A stretch of DNA of 5,406 nt from Acidobacteriaceae bacterium (GTDB taxonomy: Bacteria; Acidobacteriota; Terriglobia; Terriglobales; Acidobacteriaceae): positions 3,222-8,627 of the forward strand of contig PLKR01000230.1 in the NCBI GenBank assembly GCA_003140655.1, given 5' to 3'. A model generated the notes under the pieces. The model searched no databases. It saw only the letters and a list, made by a program, of their open reading frames with translations, and was not told the origin of the DNA. Made by a program: the position numbers and the translations under genes. Below, one piece after another: positions 1 to 5,406 of this stretch; position 1 is the first letter of the stretch; each line of letters opens with the position of its first letter.

Positions 1-768
1 ACCGTAGACTCTTTCATGCAGCAGACCTTTGGGTATGAACCGCAGCTGAGTTGGAAGATTTCCAGCATCAAACCCGCGCCGGCGTCGGGGCTGGCCCAGG
101 TGGACGTGATCCTGGCCACGCCCCAGGGCCAGCAACTCACCCGCTTTTACATCACTCAGGATGGCGAACATGCCATCGTGGGCGAAATTCTTCCGTTCGG
201 CGCCAAGCCTTTCGATCCTGCGAAAAAGAAGCTGGAGAAGGGCATCACCGGCCCGTCGCGTGGACCGAAAGACGCTCCGGCTACGATTGTGGAGTTCGGC
301 GATTTGCAGTGTCCTGCCTGCAAGGCAGCGCAACCCACGATCGAGGCACTCATCGCGGCTGAACCGAGTGCGCGCTTCGTCTTTCAAAACTTTCCCCTGG
401 AGATGCACAACTGGGCGGCAAAAGGAGCCGCTTACGCCGACTGTGTCGGGCAGGCCTCGAACGATGCGTTCTGGAAGTTCATCGCCAAGACCTACGAGAC
501 GCAAGGCGACATCACGGCCGAAAACGCCGATGAGAAGTTGACCGCGCTGGCCGATGGTGCGGGCGTAAAAGGGGCGGACATTGCAGCGTGCGCGAGCACT
601 CCCACAGCCAAGGCGCATGTGGATGCCTCCACCGCCCTGGGGAAATCGGTGAACGTGACGGGCACACCGACTCTTTTTATCAACGGCCGCAGCATCGGAA
701 ATGTGGCTAACGTTCCGAGCGACACGCTGAAGGTTTTGGTGGAGTTTGCCGCGAAGCAAGGGAAGTAG
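1..768 (+). CDS. DsbA-like thiol:disulfide oxidoreductase, 5'-partial
   Basis: This is a secreted thioredoxin-fold protein predicted to form or isomerise disulfide bonds in exported proteins. The frame is open from the first base of the window. The first ATG (position 16) does not begin a signal peptide, so the true start and export signal lie upstream. Numbering from that ATG (250 residues): residues 1-68 form a small N-terminal domain with a strand pattern (Y-I-T-Q-D-G, then G-E-I) that resembles the N-terminal domains of acidobacterial and DsbC-type isomerases. Residues about 75-250 are a DsbA/thioredoxin_4 domain. The active site is C99-P-A-C102 in the context FGDLQCPAC. The cis-proline is P218 in GTPTLFING. 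F-P-L-E-M-H131 is the usual family segment. C143 and C192 sit where many thioredoxin_4 proteins carry a second cysteine pair. The gene converges on the secretin gene. The family call is secure; the partner and the oxidase-versus-isomerase role are not determined. Confidence 0.9.
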   Translation, partial: TVDSFMQQTFGYEPQLSWKISSIKPAPASGLAQVDVILATPQGQQLTRFYITQDGEHAIVGEILPFGAKPFDPAKKKLEKGITGPSRGPKDAPATIVEFGDLQCPACKAAQPTIEALIAAEPSARFVFQNFPLEMHNWAAKGAAYADCVGQASNDAFWKFIAKTYETQGDITAENADEKLTALADGAGVKGADIAACASTPTAKAHVDASTALGKSVNVTGTPTLFINGRSIGNVANVPSDTLKVLVEFAAKQGK

Positions 769-858
769 GGCGGACTTCGGGCTTCGGCTATCGGGCTTCG
801 ACCCTTTAATCGCGACGGTAAGAGAACTCGGAAGCTCGACGGGAACCAAAGCCCGCCG
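769..858. other. Convergent intergenic gap with a short direct repeat
   Basis: This 90-base gap separates the stop of the DsbA-like gene (plus strand) from the stop of the secretin gene (minus strand). It contains the 10-base direct repeat TCGGGCTTCG at 777-786 and 791-800, with a 14-base period. I see no GC-rich hairpin followed by a T run on either strand, so no intrinsic terminator can be called, although both genes must end here. Confidence 0.6.
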
Positions 859-2718
859 CTACTTCTCGCTCACCCAGATCTCATCCGTGGCTAGATCGCG
901 GCTGGCCGTCACGTGCGGCGTGATGACGATGAGCAATTCGTCGTCCTCTTTCATGCGGGTGTTGTCGGTGGCGGCCCAGTTAAGGCCCGGGATGGCTGCA
1001 ATTCCCGGGATGCCGCTCATTGAGCGCTGATCGTTGGTTGTGATTTCTCCGGCCACCACCGCCGGCTCGCCATCGCGGAGCCGGATGCTGCCCTTGTATT
1101 CCTGGTTAGAAAGCACGGGCACACCGTTGGCGCTCTGCCCGGTGAGCGAACGTACCTGGAGTTCGAGGGCCATGCTCACATCTCCATTGCCGTGGACAGA
1201 GGGCTTGGCCTTGAGGCTCAGGCCCAAATCCTCGTAACTGACCGACGGAAATGGCGGAACGTAGCTCTGATTGCCCAGCACCGCGGAGATCGCCGACGAG
1301 TTATAAATGGGCGCGTAGGTTCCGTTCAGGATGGGATAGCGCTCGCCCAGGTGGAAGGTTGCGTCGTTGCCTTGCCCGGCACGCAGAGTAACGTGACTGA
1401 GGCTGCGTGCCCACGACTCATTGAGCGAAAGAGCCGTGGTAAGGTGATCCAGGCTCACTCCGGAGAAGGTGAGGCCGTTACCGAAGGTAGCCAGCGGTTG
1501 GCTGAAAATGGAATTGCCCTGGCCCTGCAGTTGCGCCAGAAGCCCGGAAAGGGCCGAACTTCCCGCAGCGTTGATGCCGCCGGAAGAAATCAGTTGATTG
1601 ACGAGCGACGAGATGCTCTGTCCGCCGAGCGCCGCGAGCGCTGCTACCGGGATGTTGAACATATTGAAAGTATCCGGGACGTGCATGCCGATTTCGCGGG
1701 TGAAGTTGTGACTGACCTGGAAGACCTGAACATCGAGCGACACTTGCGGACGATCCGAGGTCAACTGGTGCAGCAACTTCGTGCACGCCGCCAGCGTCGC
1801 CTGTGGGGCGCGTACTTCAACGGTCCCACTTTGTCCTGAAGTTATTTTCTGGAAGTCGCAGATATTGCGCAGGGAAGTGAGCAGCTCGGTGGCCTGCTGC
1901 GGCGTGGTCGCTCCCGGCACTGTAAACGCCGCGAGCGACATGCGGTCAAACTGCTTGTGATTTTCCGCACTATCGGCCGCGATCAACAACTGGTGGGCGT
2001 CCAGCGCCGTCCACATGGTCTTGCTGACGCGGCATGCCAGGCTAAGGGCGGTGAAGAAGTCAACATCGTCCACAAAGAAACGTACGGTCTTGGCTTGCAC
2101 CGAATCGTCAAACTCCGCAGTTACGCCGTAAGCTGAGGCCAGCTCGGTAAACAAGCCGCGAACATCACCCCTGTAGTGAAACGTTGCCTGCTCCGCCTTG
2201 GGATGAAGATGGATCTCACTGGAATTGGCGAGCATCGCCGCCATCCCGCCCAGGGCAGGCGCCGAGGGGTCGCGCAGCGATTCGGCGAGGCGCTGCTGGG
2301 TGTAGGTATTTTCAGGATCAAGGTCGAGCGCAGCGCGAAACTCAACTGCGGCCTGCTCTCGCTGGGCGTCGGCCAGGAATGCGTCGCCGCGCTCGGTGTG
2401 CTGAAACACCAACTGCGCCTTGGTCATTTCCCGCGCGGAAAGGAAGGCTATGTCATGCGGAACCAGCCGCGCAGCCCGGTCGAACTCGGCAAAGGAGTCT
2501 TCCAGTTGCTTGTGATCCTGCAGTTTCAGGCCGTGAAGATATGCGCTGCGGGCTTGCTTGAGATCCTCCTTGGAGGGGATGCAGTTGACGCGGCCGGGCA
2601 CGCCACTGCCGCAGGAGACTTTCGGACTGTCGACGGTTGAATCGTTTCCGGCAAACGCCGGCACGCCCGGCATTGCCGCCAGAAGACAAACCGCCAGAAT
2701 GAACCACACGTACCGCAT
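859..2718 (-). CDS. TPR-STN-secretin outer-membrane channel protein (type II/IV pilus secretin family)
   Basis: This is a predicted outer-membrane secretin subunit of 619 residues, of the kind that multimerises into the gated channel of type II secretion or type IV pilus systems. The ATG at 2718 was chosen because it begins a clean Sec signal peptide (MRYVWFILAV..., cleavage after AFA at about residue 23). The frame stays open upstream to 2844, but that part is low-complexity, unlike a protein, and would bury the signal. No good Shine-Dalgarno is visible; AGGT lies 14 bases away. Domains: TPR-like helices at about 48-150; an STN-type domain at about 168-258; an N1/KH-like secretin_N segment at about 260-322; and the secretin domain at about 324-605. 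The secretin domain shows RPQVSLDVQVFQVS at its start, GERYPI (458-463), VSYEDLGLSL (493-502), GIPGIAAIPGLN (569-580) and ELLIVITPHV (594-603). A Gly/Ser/Ala/Leu-rich stretch (about 357-415) lies in the pore/gate part. No other secretion genes are nearby. GspD and PilQ cannot be distinguished from sequence alone. Confidence 0.9.
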   Translation of the reverse strand: MRYVWFILAVCLLAAMPGVPAFAGNDSTVDSPKVSCGSGVPGRVNCIPSKEDLKQARSAYLHGLKLQDHKQLEDSFAEFDRAARLVPHDIAFLSAREMTKAQLVFQHTERGDAFLADAQREQAAVEFRAALDLDPENTYTQQRLAESLRDPSAPALGGMAAMLANSSEIHLHPKAEQATFHYRGDVRGLFTELASAYGVTAEFDDSVQAKTVRFFVDDVDFFTALSLACRVSKTMWTALDAHQLLIAADSAENHKQFDRMSLAAFTVPGATTPQQATELLTSLRNICDFQKITSGQSGTVEVRAPQATLAACTKLLHQLTSDRPQVSLDVQVFQVSHNFTREIGMHVPDTFNMFNIPVAALAALGGQSISSLVNQLISSGGINAAGSSALSGLLAQLQGQGNSIFSQPLATFGNGLTFSGVSLDHLTTALSLNESWARSLSHVTLRAGQGNDATFHLGERYPILNGTYAPIYNSSAISAVLGNQSYVPPFPSVSYEDLGLSLKAKPSVHGNGDVSMALELQVRSLTGQSANGVPVLSNQEYKGSIRLRDGEPAVVAGEITTNDQRSMSGIPGIAAIPGLNWAATDNTRMKEDDELLIVITPHVTASRDLATDEIWVSEK

Positions 2719-2854
2719 TGGTTTCGATTTTAACCTGCCAGCTGCTCCCTGCGAATAGCTAATGGTGCCCGTACCTTTGGTCTCACGGGGAGAAGGGGTG
2801 AAGCAGACAGCACGTGAGAACGGGTGGGTGGTGCTTTCTTGCACGAAGATGAAT
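2719..2854. other. Intergenic region upstream of the secretin gene
   Basis: This 136-base spacer lies between the stop of the YmdB-family gene and the chosen ATG of the secretin gene, both on the minus strand. It holds an imperfectly placed inverted repeat (TCTCACG at 2781-2787 and CGTGAGA at 2813-2819, 25 bases apart). It also holds four plus-strand G runs (2787-2790, 2795-2798, 2822-2824, 2826-2828). No convincing -35/-10 pair was found. Because the secretin reading frame runs open through it to 2844, an automatic gene caller may wrongly extend the gene into this spacer. Confidence 0.55.
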
Positions 2855-3646
2855 TCAACTCAGCATCAGGCGCTCGATATCCCGCGCCTTGCCGGTTTTC
2901 TCGTCGCAGTCAATCACCACCGCGCACAGCCGGACATCGCCCGTGGCCGGCTCGAAACGCACCGGCATGCCGTTCAGGAACTTGTTGACCACGAGTTCTT
3001 TCTTAACGCCAATCACGCCGTCGTAAGGGCCAGTCATGCCGACGTCGGTGACGTAGGCCGTTCCTTGGGGAAGAACCCGCTCGTCGGCTGTGGGCACGTG
3101 CGTGTGCGTACCGACGACGGCGGTCACGCGGCCGTCGAGATACCAGCCGAGTGAAATCTTTTCTGACGTGGCCTCGGCGTGGAAGTCCACGAGAATTATC
3201 TTCGCGTCGATCTTCTTCAAGAGTTGGTCGGCGATGCGAAACGGATCGTCGTTCGAAGCCATGAACACGCGACCTTGCAGATTGATCACGGCATAAGGGA
3301 TTTTCGCCTTGTGACCTTGATACAGGCCCCAGCCGGGCATGTCCGCGGGATAATTCGCGGGACGAAGCACGCGGCGTTGCGGACCGTGGCCGTTGCCTTC
3401 GACCATCTGAAAGTAATCCAAAATTTCGCGCTTGTCCCAGACATGGTTGCCGGTGGTGATTACGTCGATGTTTAGCTCGAAGAGTTCCTCGGCCAGCGCC
3501 GGAGTGATGCCGAAACCCGCCGCCGAGTTCTCCCCGTTGGCAATGATCAGGTCGATGGTCTTGTCGCGAACAATGCCCGGCAGCCGGTCCTTGACGATAG
3601 TTCGTCCGGGCCGTCCGAAAATGTCGCCGATGAAGAGAATCCGCAT
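2855..3646 (-). CDS. ymdB: YmdB-family (TIGR00282) metallophosphoesterase
   Basis: This is a cytoplasmic binuclear-metal phosphodiesterase of the YmdB family. Its Bacillus subtilis member hydrolyses cyclic nucleotides and affects biofilm behaviour; the substrate here is inferred from that. The protein is 263 residues, about the full family length, with no signal peptide. All metal-site motifs are intact: G-D8-IFGRPGR, N37-G-E39-N40, G-N67-H68-VWD, D-F-H156-AEATSEK and G-T-H181-T-H183-VPTAD. The start ATG lies directly before the first beta strand (MRILFIGDIFG), as usual for the family, so the start is firm even though no Shine-Dalgarno is visible in the upstream bases CTTTAGCCTAACCC. In B. 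subtilis the gene follows rny (RNase Y). Here it stands alone between a binding-protein gene and a secretin gene, with 153 bases of repeat-bearing DNA upstream and 136 bases downstream, so it is probably its own transcription unit or loosely linked to its neighbours. Confidence 0.93.
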   Translation of the reverse strand: MRILFIGDIFGRPGRTIVKDRLPGIVRDKTIDLIIANGENSAAGFGITPALAEELFELNIDVITTGNHVWDKREILDYFQMVEGNGHGPQRRVLRPANYPADMPGWGLYQGHKAKIPYAVINLQGRVFMASNDDPFRIADQLLKKIDAKIILVDFHAEATSEKISLGWYLDGRVTAVVGTHTHVPTADERVLPQGTAYVTDVGMTGPYDGVIGVKKELVVNKFLNGMPVRFEPATGDVRLCAVVIDCDEKTGKARDIERLMLS

Positions 3647-3715
3647 GGGTTAGGCTAAAGATCGATGGTAACACGCAGCGTTTGGCAGCTTTTTGAAGTC
3701 CCAAGGTCTCGTCGT

Positions 3716-3739
3716 AGAGACGTTGACTGCAACGTCTCT
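3716..3739. repeat. Palindromic repeat unit 1 (10-bp stem, 4-nt loop)
   Basis: The arms AGAGACGTTG (3716-3725) and CAACGTCTCT (3730-3739) are perfectly complementary around the loop ACTG. The unit lies in the spacer upstream of the YmdB-family gene and downstream of the binding-protein gene. It is not followed by a T run on either strand, so it is not a classical intrinsic terminator. An alternative small stem pairs GTCTC (3706-3710) with GAGAC (3717-3721). Confidence 0.85.
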
Positions 3740-3766
3740 CTCGCCATCAGCAGGAGTGCCGCAGGC

Positions 3767-3790
3767 AGAGACGTAGCAAGCTACGTCTCT
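3767..3790. repeat. Palindromic repeat unit 2 (10-bp stem, 4-nt loop)
   Basis: The arms AGAGACGTAG (3767-3776) and CTACGTCTCT (3781-3790) are perfectly complementary around the loop CAAG. The outer eight bases of each arm (AGAGACGT/ACGTCTCT) are identical to unit 1, which lies 27 bases away. The inner part changes from TTG/CAA to TAG/CTA, so pairing is kept. It begins about ten bases after the stop codon of the binding-protein gene, so it could protect or end that transcript, but there is no T run. It resembles short dispersed palindromes found between genes in cyanobacterial and acidobacterial genomes (from memory). Confidence 0.85.
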
Positions 3791-3799
3791 ACAGGCCCG

Positions 3800-5326
3800 T
3801 TAATTGTTCCCCCGAACCAACTCCGCCGTGCGCAGAAAATCGTAGTTGCCCGCCGGATTCAACTTCAGATTCACGACGCGTTTGTTGTGGACGAGAACGT
3901 TATCGAGATACCACAGATCGATGTATGGCAGTTCCTCGGCCAGGATGCGCTGCAGCTCGGCGTAGATCGGCTTGCGCACGGCGGGATCGACTTCGCGGCG
4001 GGCCTGGTCGATTAGCGTGTCCACTCGCGGATTCGAATAGTGGCCGCGGTTAGCGCCGTTCGGAGGAAACCGCGAGGAATGAAACACGTAGAAGATGTCT
4101 GGATCCTGGTTGCCTCCGACCCAGCGCAACCCGTAGAGCTGAAACGCTCCGTGAGTGACGTCGGCAAAAAATGTCGCTGACTCGAAGCTGCGAATGTCGA
4201 GCACAATCCCCACGTCGCGCAATTGCTGTTGCATGACAGCAGCCATCAAGCGTGTGCTCTCGGTCGTCGAAGTTTTCATGGTGATGTGGAAGCGCACGCC
4301 GTTGATCACCGGATAACCGGCCGCATCGAGAAGCGTGCGAGCCTTGTCGGGATCGTGGTCGTAGGACGGCACGTCTCCGTTGTAAGCCCAACTTTGCGGG
4401 GGAAGAATGCTGCGCGCCGGTTGCGCCTCGCCGCGCCACAGATACTCGATCATCGGACGGCGGTCGAGTGCGTAGGCGACGGCCTGGCGGACCCGTACAT
4501 CTCTCAGAATGGGATCGCGCAGATTGAACCCCAGATACTGAACTTCGGTGCCCGGGGCTCGTTCGACGGCAAGGAAGGGTTCGCGCTCGAGCGTGAGCAC
4601 AGTATCCGGCGTGAGCGAGTTGCTGGCTATGTCGCCGGTTCCTTTGCGCAGTTCAAGAGCCTCAGTGGTCGCGTCGGGCACCACCGCGAAACGCACACGC
4701 GCCAGCTTCGCCTTCTCGCCCCAGTAGTCGTCGTTGCGTTCGATGACGACTTCCTTGTCGGTCTCGGCGCTGACGAACTTGAACGGGCCGGAACCGATCG
4801 GATGCGCCGTCATTTCATTGCCGCTGCCGTAGGGCACAATCCCGATCGCGGTATCGGAGATATTCCAGAGCAGCGCCGCGTCCGGCTCTTTCATATGAAA
4901 GATCACAGTGAAGTCATTGGGGGCGTCGATGCGGTCGACGAAGCGATATGTTGCAGTCTTTGTACTCCGAACGCTGCCTTGAAGCAGGGAATCGAAGGTC
5001 CACTTCACATCGCGCGAGGTGAGAGGGCGTCCGTCATGAAACTTTACGCCTTGATGCAGGTGAAAGATGTAAGTCAGCGGATCGGGAATCTCCCAGCGCT
5101 CGGCCAATCCCGGCGCCACGTCCAGGTTGTTGCCACGCGAGAGCAGGTCGTCGAAGATCAGATTGTAGATACGCTGCGAGTACGCGTCCTGGCCCACGCG
5201 CGGGTCCAGATTCGTGGGACTCGATTCGATGATCATCACCAGCGTGTTGGGATCAGGCTTGTCGGAACAGGAGAGTAGGGAGAGAGTTAATGCAAGCGCG
5301 GCGAGAAGTGGCGAAGCCCCGCGCAT
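3800..5326 (-). CDS. Peptide-type ABC transporter substrate-binding lipoprotein (SBP family 5)
   Basis: This is an envelope-anchored solute receptor of the DppA/OppA/NikA class (SBP_bac_5). It would bind a peptide, nickel complex or similar ligand and deliver it to an inner-membrane permease not seen here. From the ATG at 5326 it has 508 residues, typical for the family. The start is supported by a lipoprotein signal (MRGASPLLAALALTLSLLSC, lipobox LLSC, lipidated C20) and by AGGA at 5336-5339, nine bases upstream. The frame also extends to a TTG at 5374 and on to the window edge, but that would bury the signal. Family landmarks are NLIFDDLL (55-62), VKFHDGRPLTSRDVKWTFD (94-112), GSGPFKF (178-184), YLGFNL (264-269) and RDVRVRQAVAYALDR (275-289). 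The short mature N-terminus leads straight into the fold. Ligand specificity cannot be read from the sequence. A possible upstream frame overlaps the start as TGATG, which hints at translational coupling within an operon entering from the right. Confidence 0.93.
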   Translation of the reverse strand: MRGASPLLAALALTLSLLSCSDKPDPNTLVMIIESSPTNLDPRVGQDAYSQRIYNLIFDDLLSRGNNLDVAPGLAERWEIPDPLTYIFHLHQGVKFHDGRPLTSRDVKWTFDSLLQGSVRSTKTATYRFVDRIDAPNDFTVIFHMKEPDAALLWNISDTAIGIVPYGSGNEMTAHPIGSGPFKFVSAETDKEVVIERNDDYWGEKAKLARVRFAVVPDATTEALELRKGTGDIASNSLTPDTVLTLEREPFLAVERAPGTEVQYLGFNLRDPILRDVRVRQAVAYALDRRPMIEYLWRGEAQPARSILPPQSWAYNGDVPSYDHDPDKARTLLDAAGYPVINGVRFHITMKTSTTESTRLMAAVMQQQLRDVGIVLDIRSFESATFFADVTHGAFQLYGLRWVGGNQDPDIFYVFHSSRFPPNGANRGHYSNPRVDTLIDQARREVDPAVRKPIYAELQRILAEELPYIDLWYLDNVLVHNKRVVNLKLNPAGNYDFLRTAELVRGNN

Positions 5327-5406
5327 CAGCGGCAGTCCTGGCACATCTGGTGAAGGCTGTTGACGGTTCTCCAATTGCGCGTAGTTGTGACGACCGCCAA
5401 GATTCG
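5326..5406 (-). CDS. Possible 3' end of an upstream gene, unidentified
   Basis: A frame open from the right edge of the window encodes 26 residues (RILAVVTTTRNWRTV..., ending MCQDCR) and stops with TGA at 5328-5326. The last base of that stop is the first base of the ATG of the binding-protein gene, the TGATG arrangement typical of translationally coupled genes. The tail carries a C-x-x-C pair. I do not recognise the family. A 27-codon open frame in GC-rich DNA is expected by chance fairly often, so the call rests mainly on the overlap geometry. Confidence 0.4.
   Translation of the reverse strand, partial: RILAVVTTTRNWRTVNSLHQMCQDCR
5336..5339 (-). promoter_or_regulatory. Ribosome binding site supporting the ATG start at 5326
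   Basis: On the minus strand, AGGA (within CCAGGAC) lies nine bases before the ATG at 5326. It favours this start over the TTG at 5374 and agrees with the lipoprotein signal peptide that begins there. Confidence 0.55.

Noticed and set aside
1192..1839. A 215-codon open frame on the plus strand opposite the secretin gene
   Set aside because: It is Arg/Gln-rich with no domain, and it is antisense to conserved secretin motifs.
2662..2718. A lipoprotein signal in the secretin (cysteine at residue 11)
   Set aside because: The cysteine sits inside the hydrophobic core with Val before it, which is not a lipobox. A standard signal peptidase I site after AFA (residue 23) fits better.
3003..3704. A 233-codon minus-strand frame overlapping the YmdB-family gene
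   Set aside because: The translation is very rich in Arg and His with no domain, while the other frame carries every metal-binding motif of the family.
3647..3715. A sigma-70 type promoter for the YmdB-family gene
   Set aside because: TTGGGA and TTCAAA on the minus strand could be -35-like, but no acceptable -10 hexamer lies at the right spacing.
3706..3799. A CRISPR array or intrinsic terminator
   Set aside because: There are only two palindromic units with differing centres and one 27-base gap, and no T run follows either hairpin. Neither a CRISPR array nor a classical terminator fits.
4223..5278. A 351-codon open frame on the plus strand opposite the binding-protein gene
   Set aside because: It lies entirely antisense to a clear SBP family gene, and its translation has no recognisable domain. 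Long antisense frames are expected in GC-rich coding DNA.
5327..5374. A TTG start at 5374 for the binding lipoprotein
   Set aside because: It would put 16 polar and proline-rich residues before the lipoprotein signal. The ATG at 5326 has a ribosome site and begins the signal directly.

Overview
The window is GC-rich and densely coding, with long antisense shadow frames. The genes are a DsbA-like protein with an extra N-terminal domain, a TPR-STN-secretin protein, a YmdB-type phosphodiesterase and a dipeptide-type binding lipoprotein. Together with short palindromic repeats between genes, this suggests a Gram-negative (diderm) bacterium, most likely an acidobacterium (Terriglobia type). That placement is inferred from family resemblance recalled from memory. 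The secretin and the lipoprotein at least require an outer membrane and a periplasm-type compartment.

Layout: (1) Positions 1-768, plus strand, hold the 3' part of a secreted DsbA/thioredoxin_4-type disulfide oxidoreductase whose start lies outside the window. (2) A 90-base convergent gap follows, with a small direct repeat. (3) Everything else lies on the minus strand. Reading in the direction of transcription, from right to left, it runs: the possible 3' tail of an unseen gene (5406-5326), a peptide-type ABC-transporter binding lipoprotein (5326-3800), an intergenic region with two matched palindromes (3647-3799), a YmdB-family metallophosphoesterase (3646-2855), a 136-base gap, and a TPR-STN-secretin outer-membrane channel protein (2718-859).

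The genes do not form an obvious single pathway. Three of the four products act in the envelope: disulfide formation, an outer-membrane secretin, and solute capture for import. The phosphodiesterase is cytoplasmic and may hydrolyse cyclic nucleotides. No permease or ATPase for the transporter, and no assembly ATPase, platform protein or pilin for the secretin, is present here. Those partners must lie elsewhere.

I found no CRISPR array, tRNA, rRNA, transposase, phage gene or obvious undescribed defence system. The most notable non-coding signal is the pair of hairpins downstream of the binding-protein gene. They share the same 10-bp stem / 4-nt loop geometry, and their stems differ by a compensated base-pair change.
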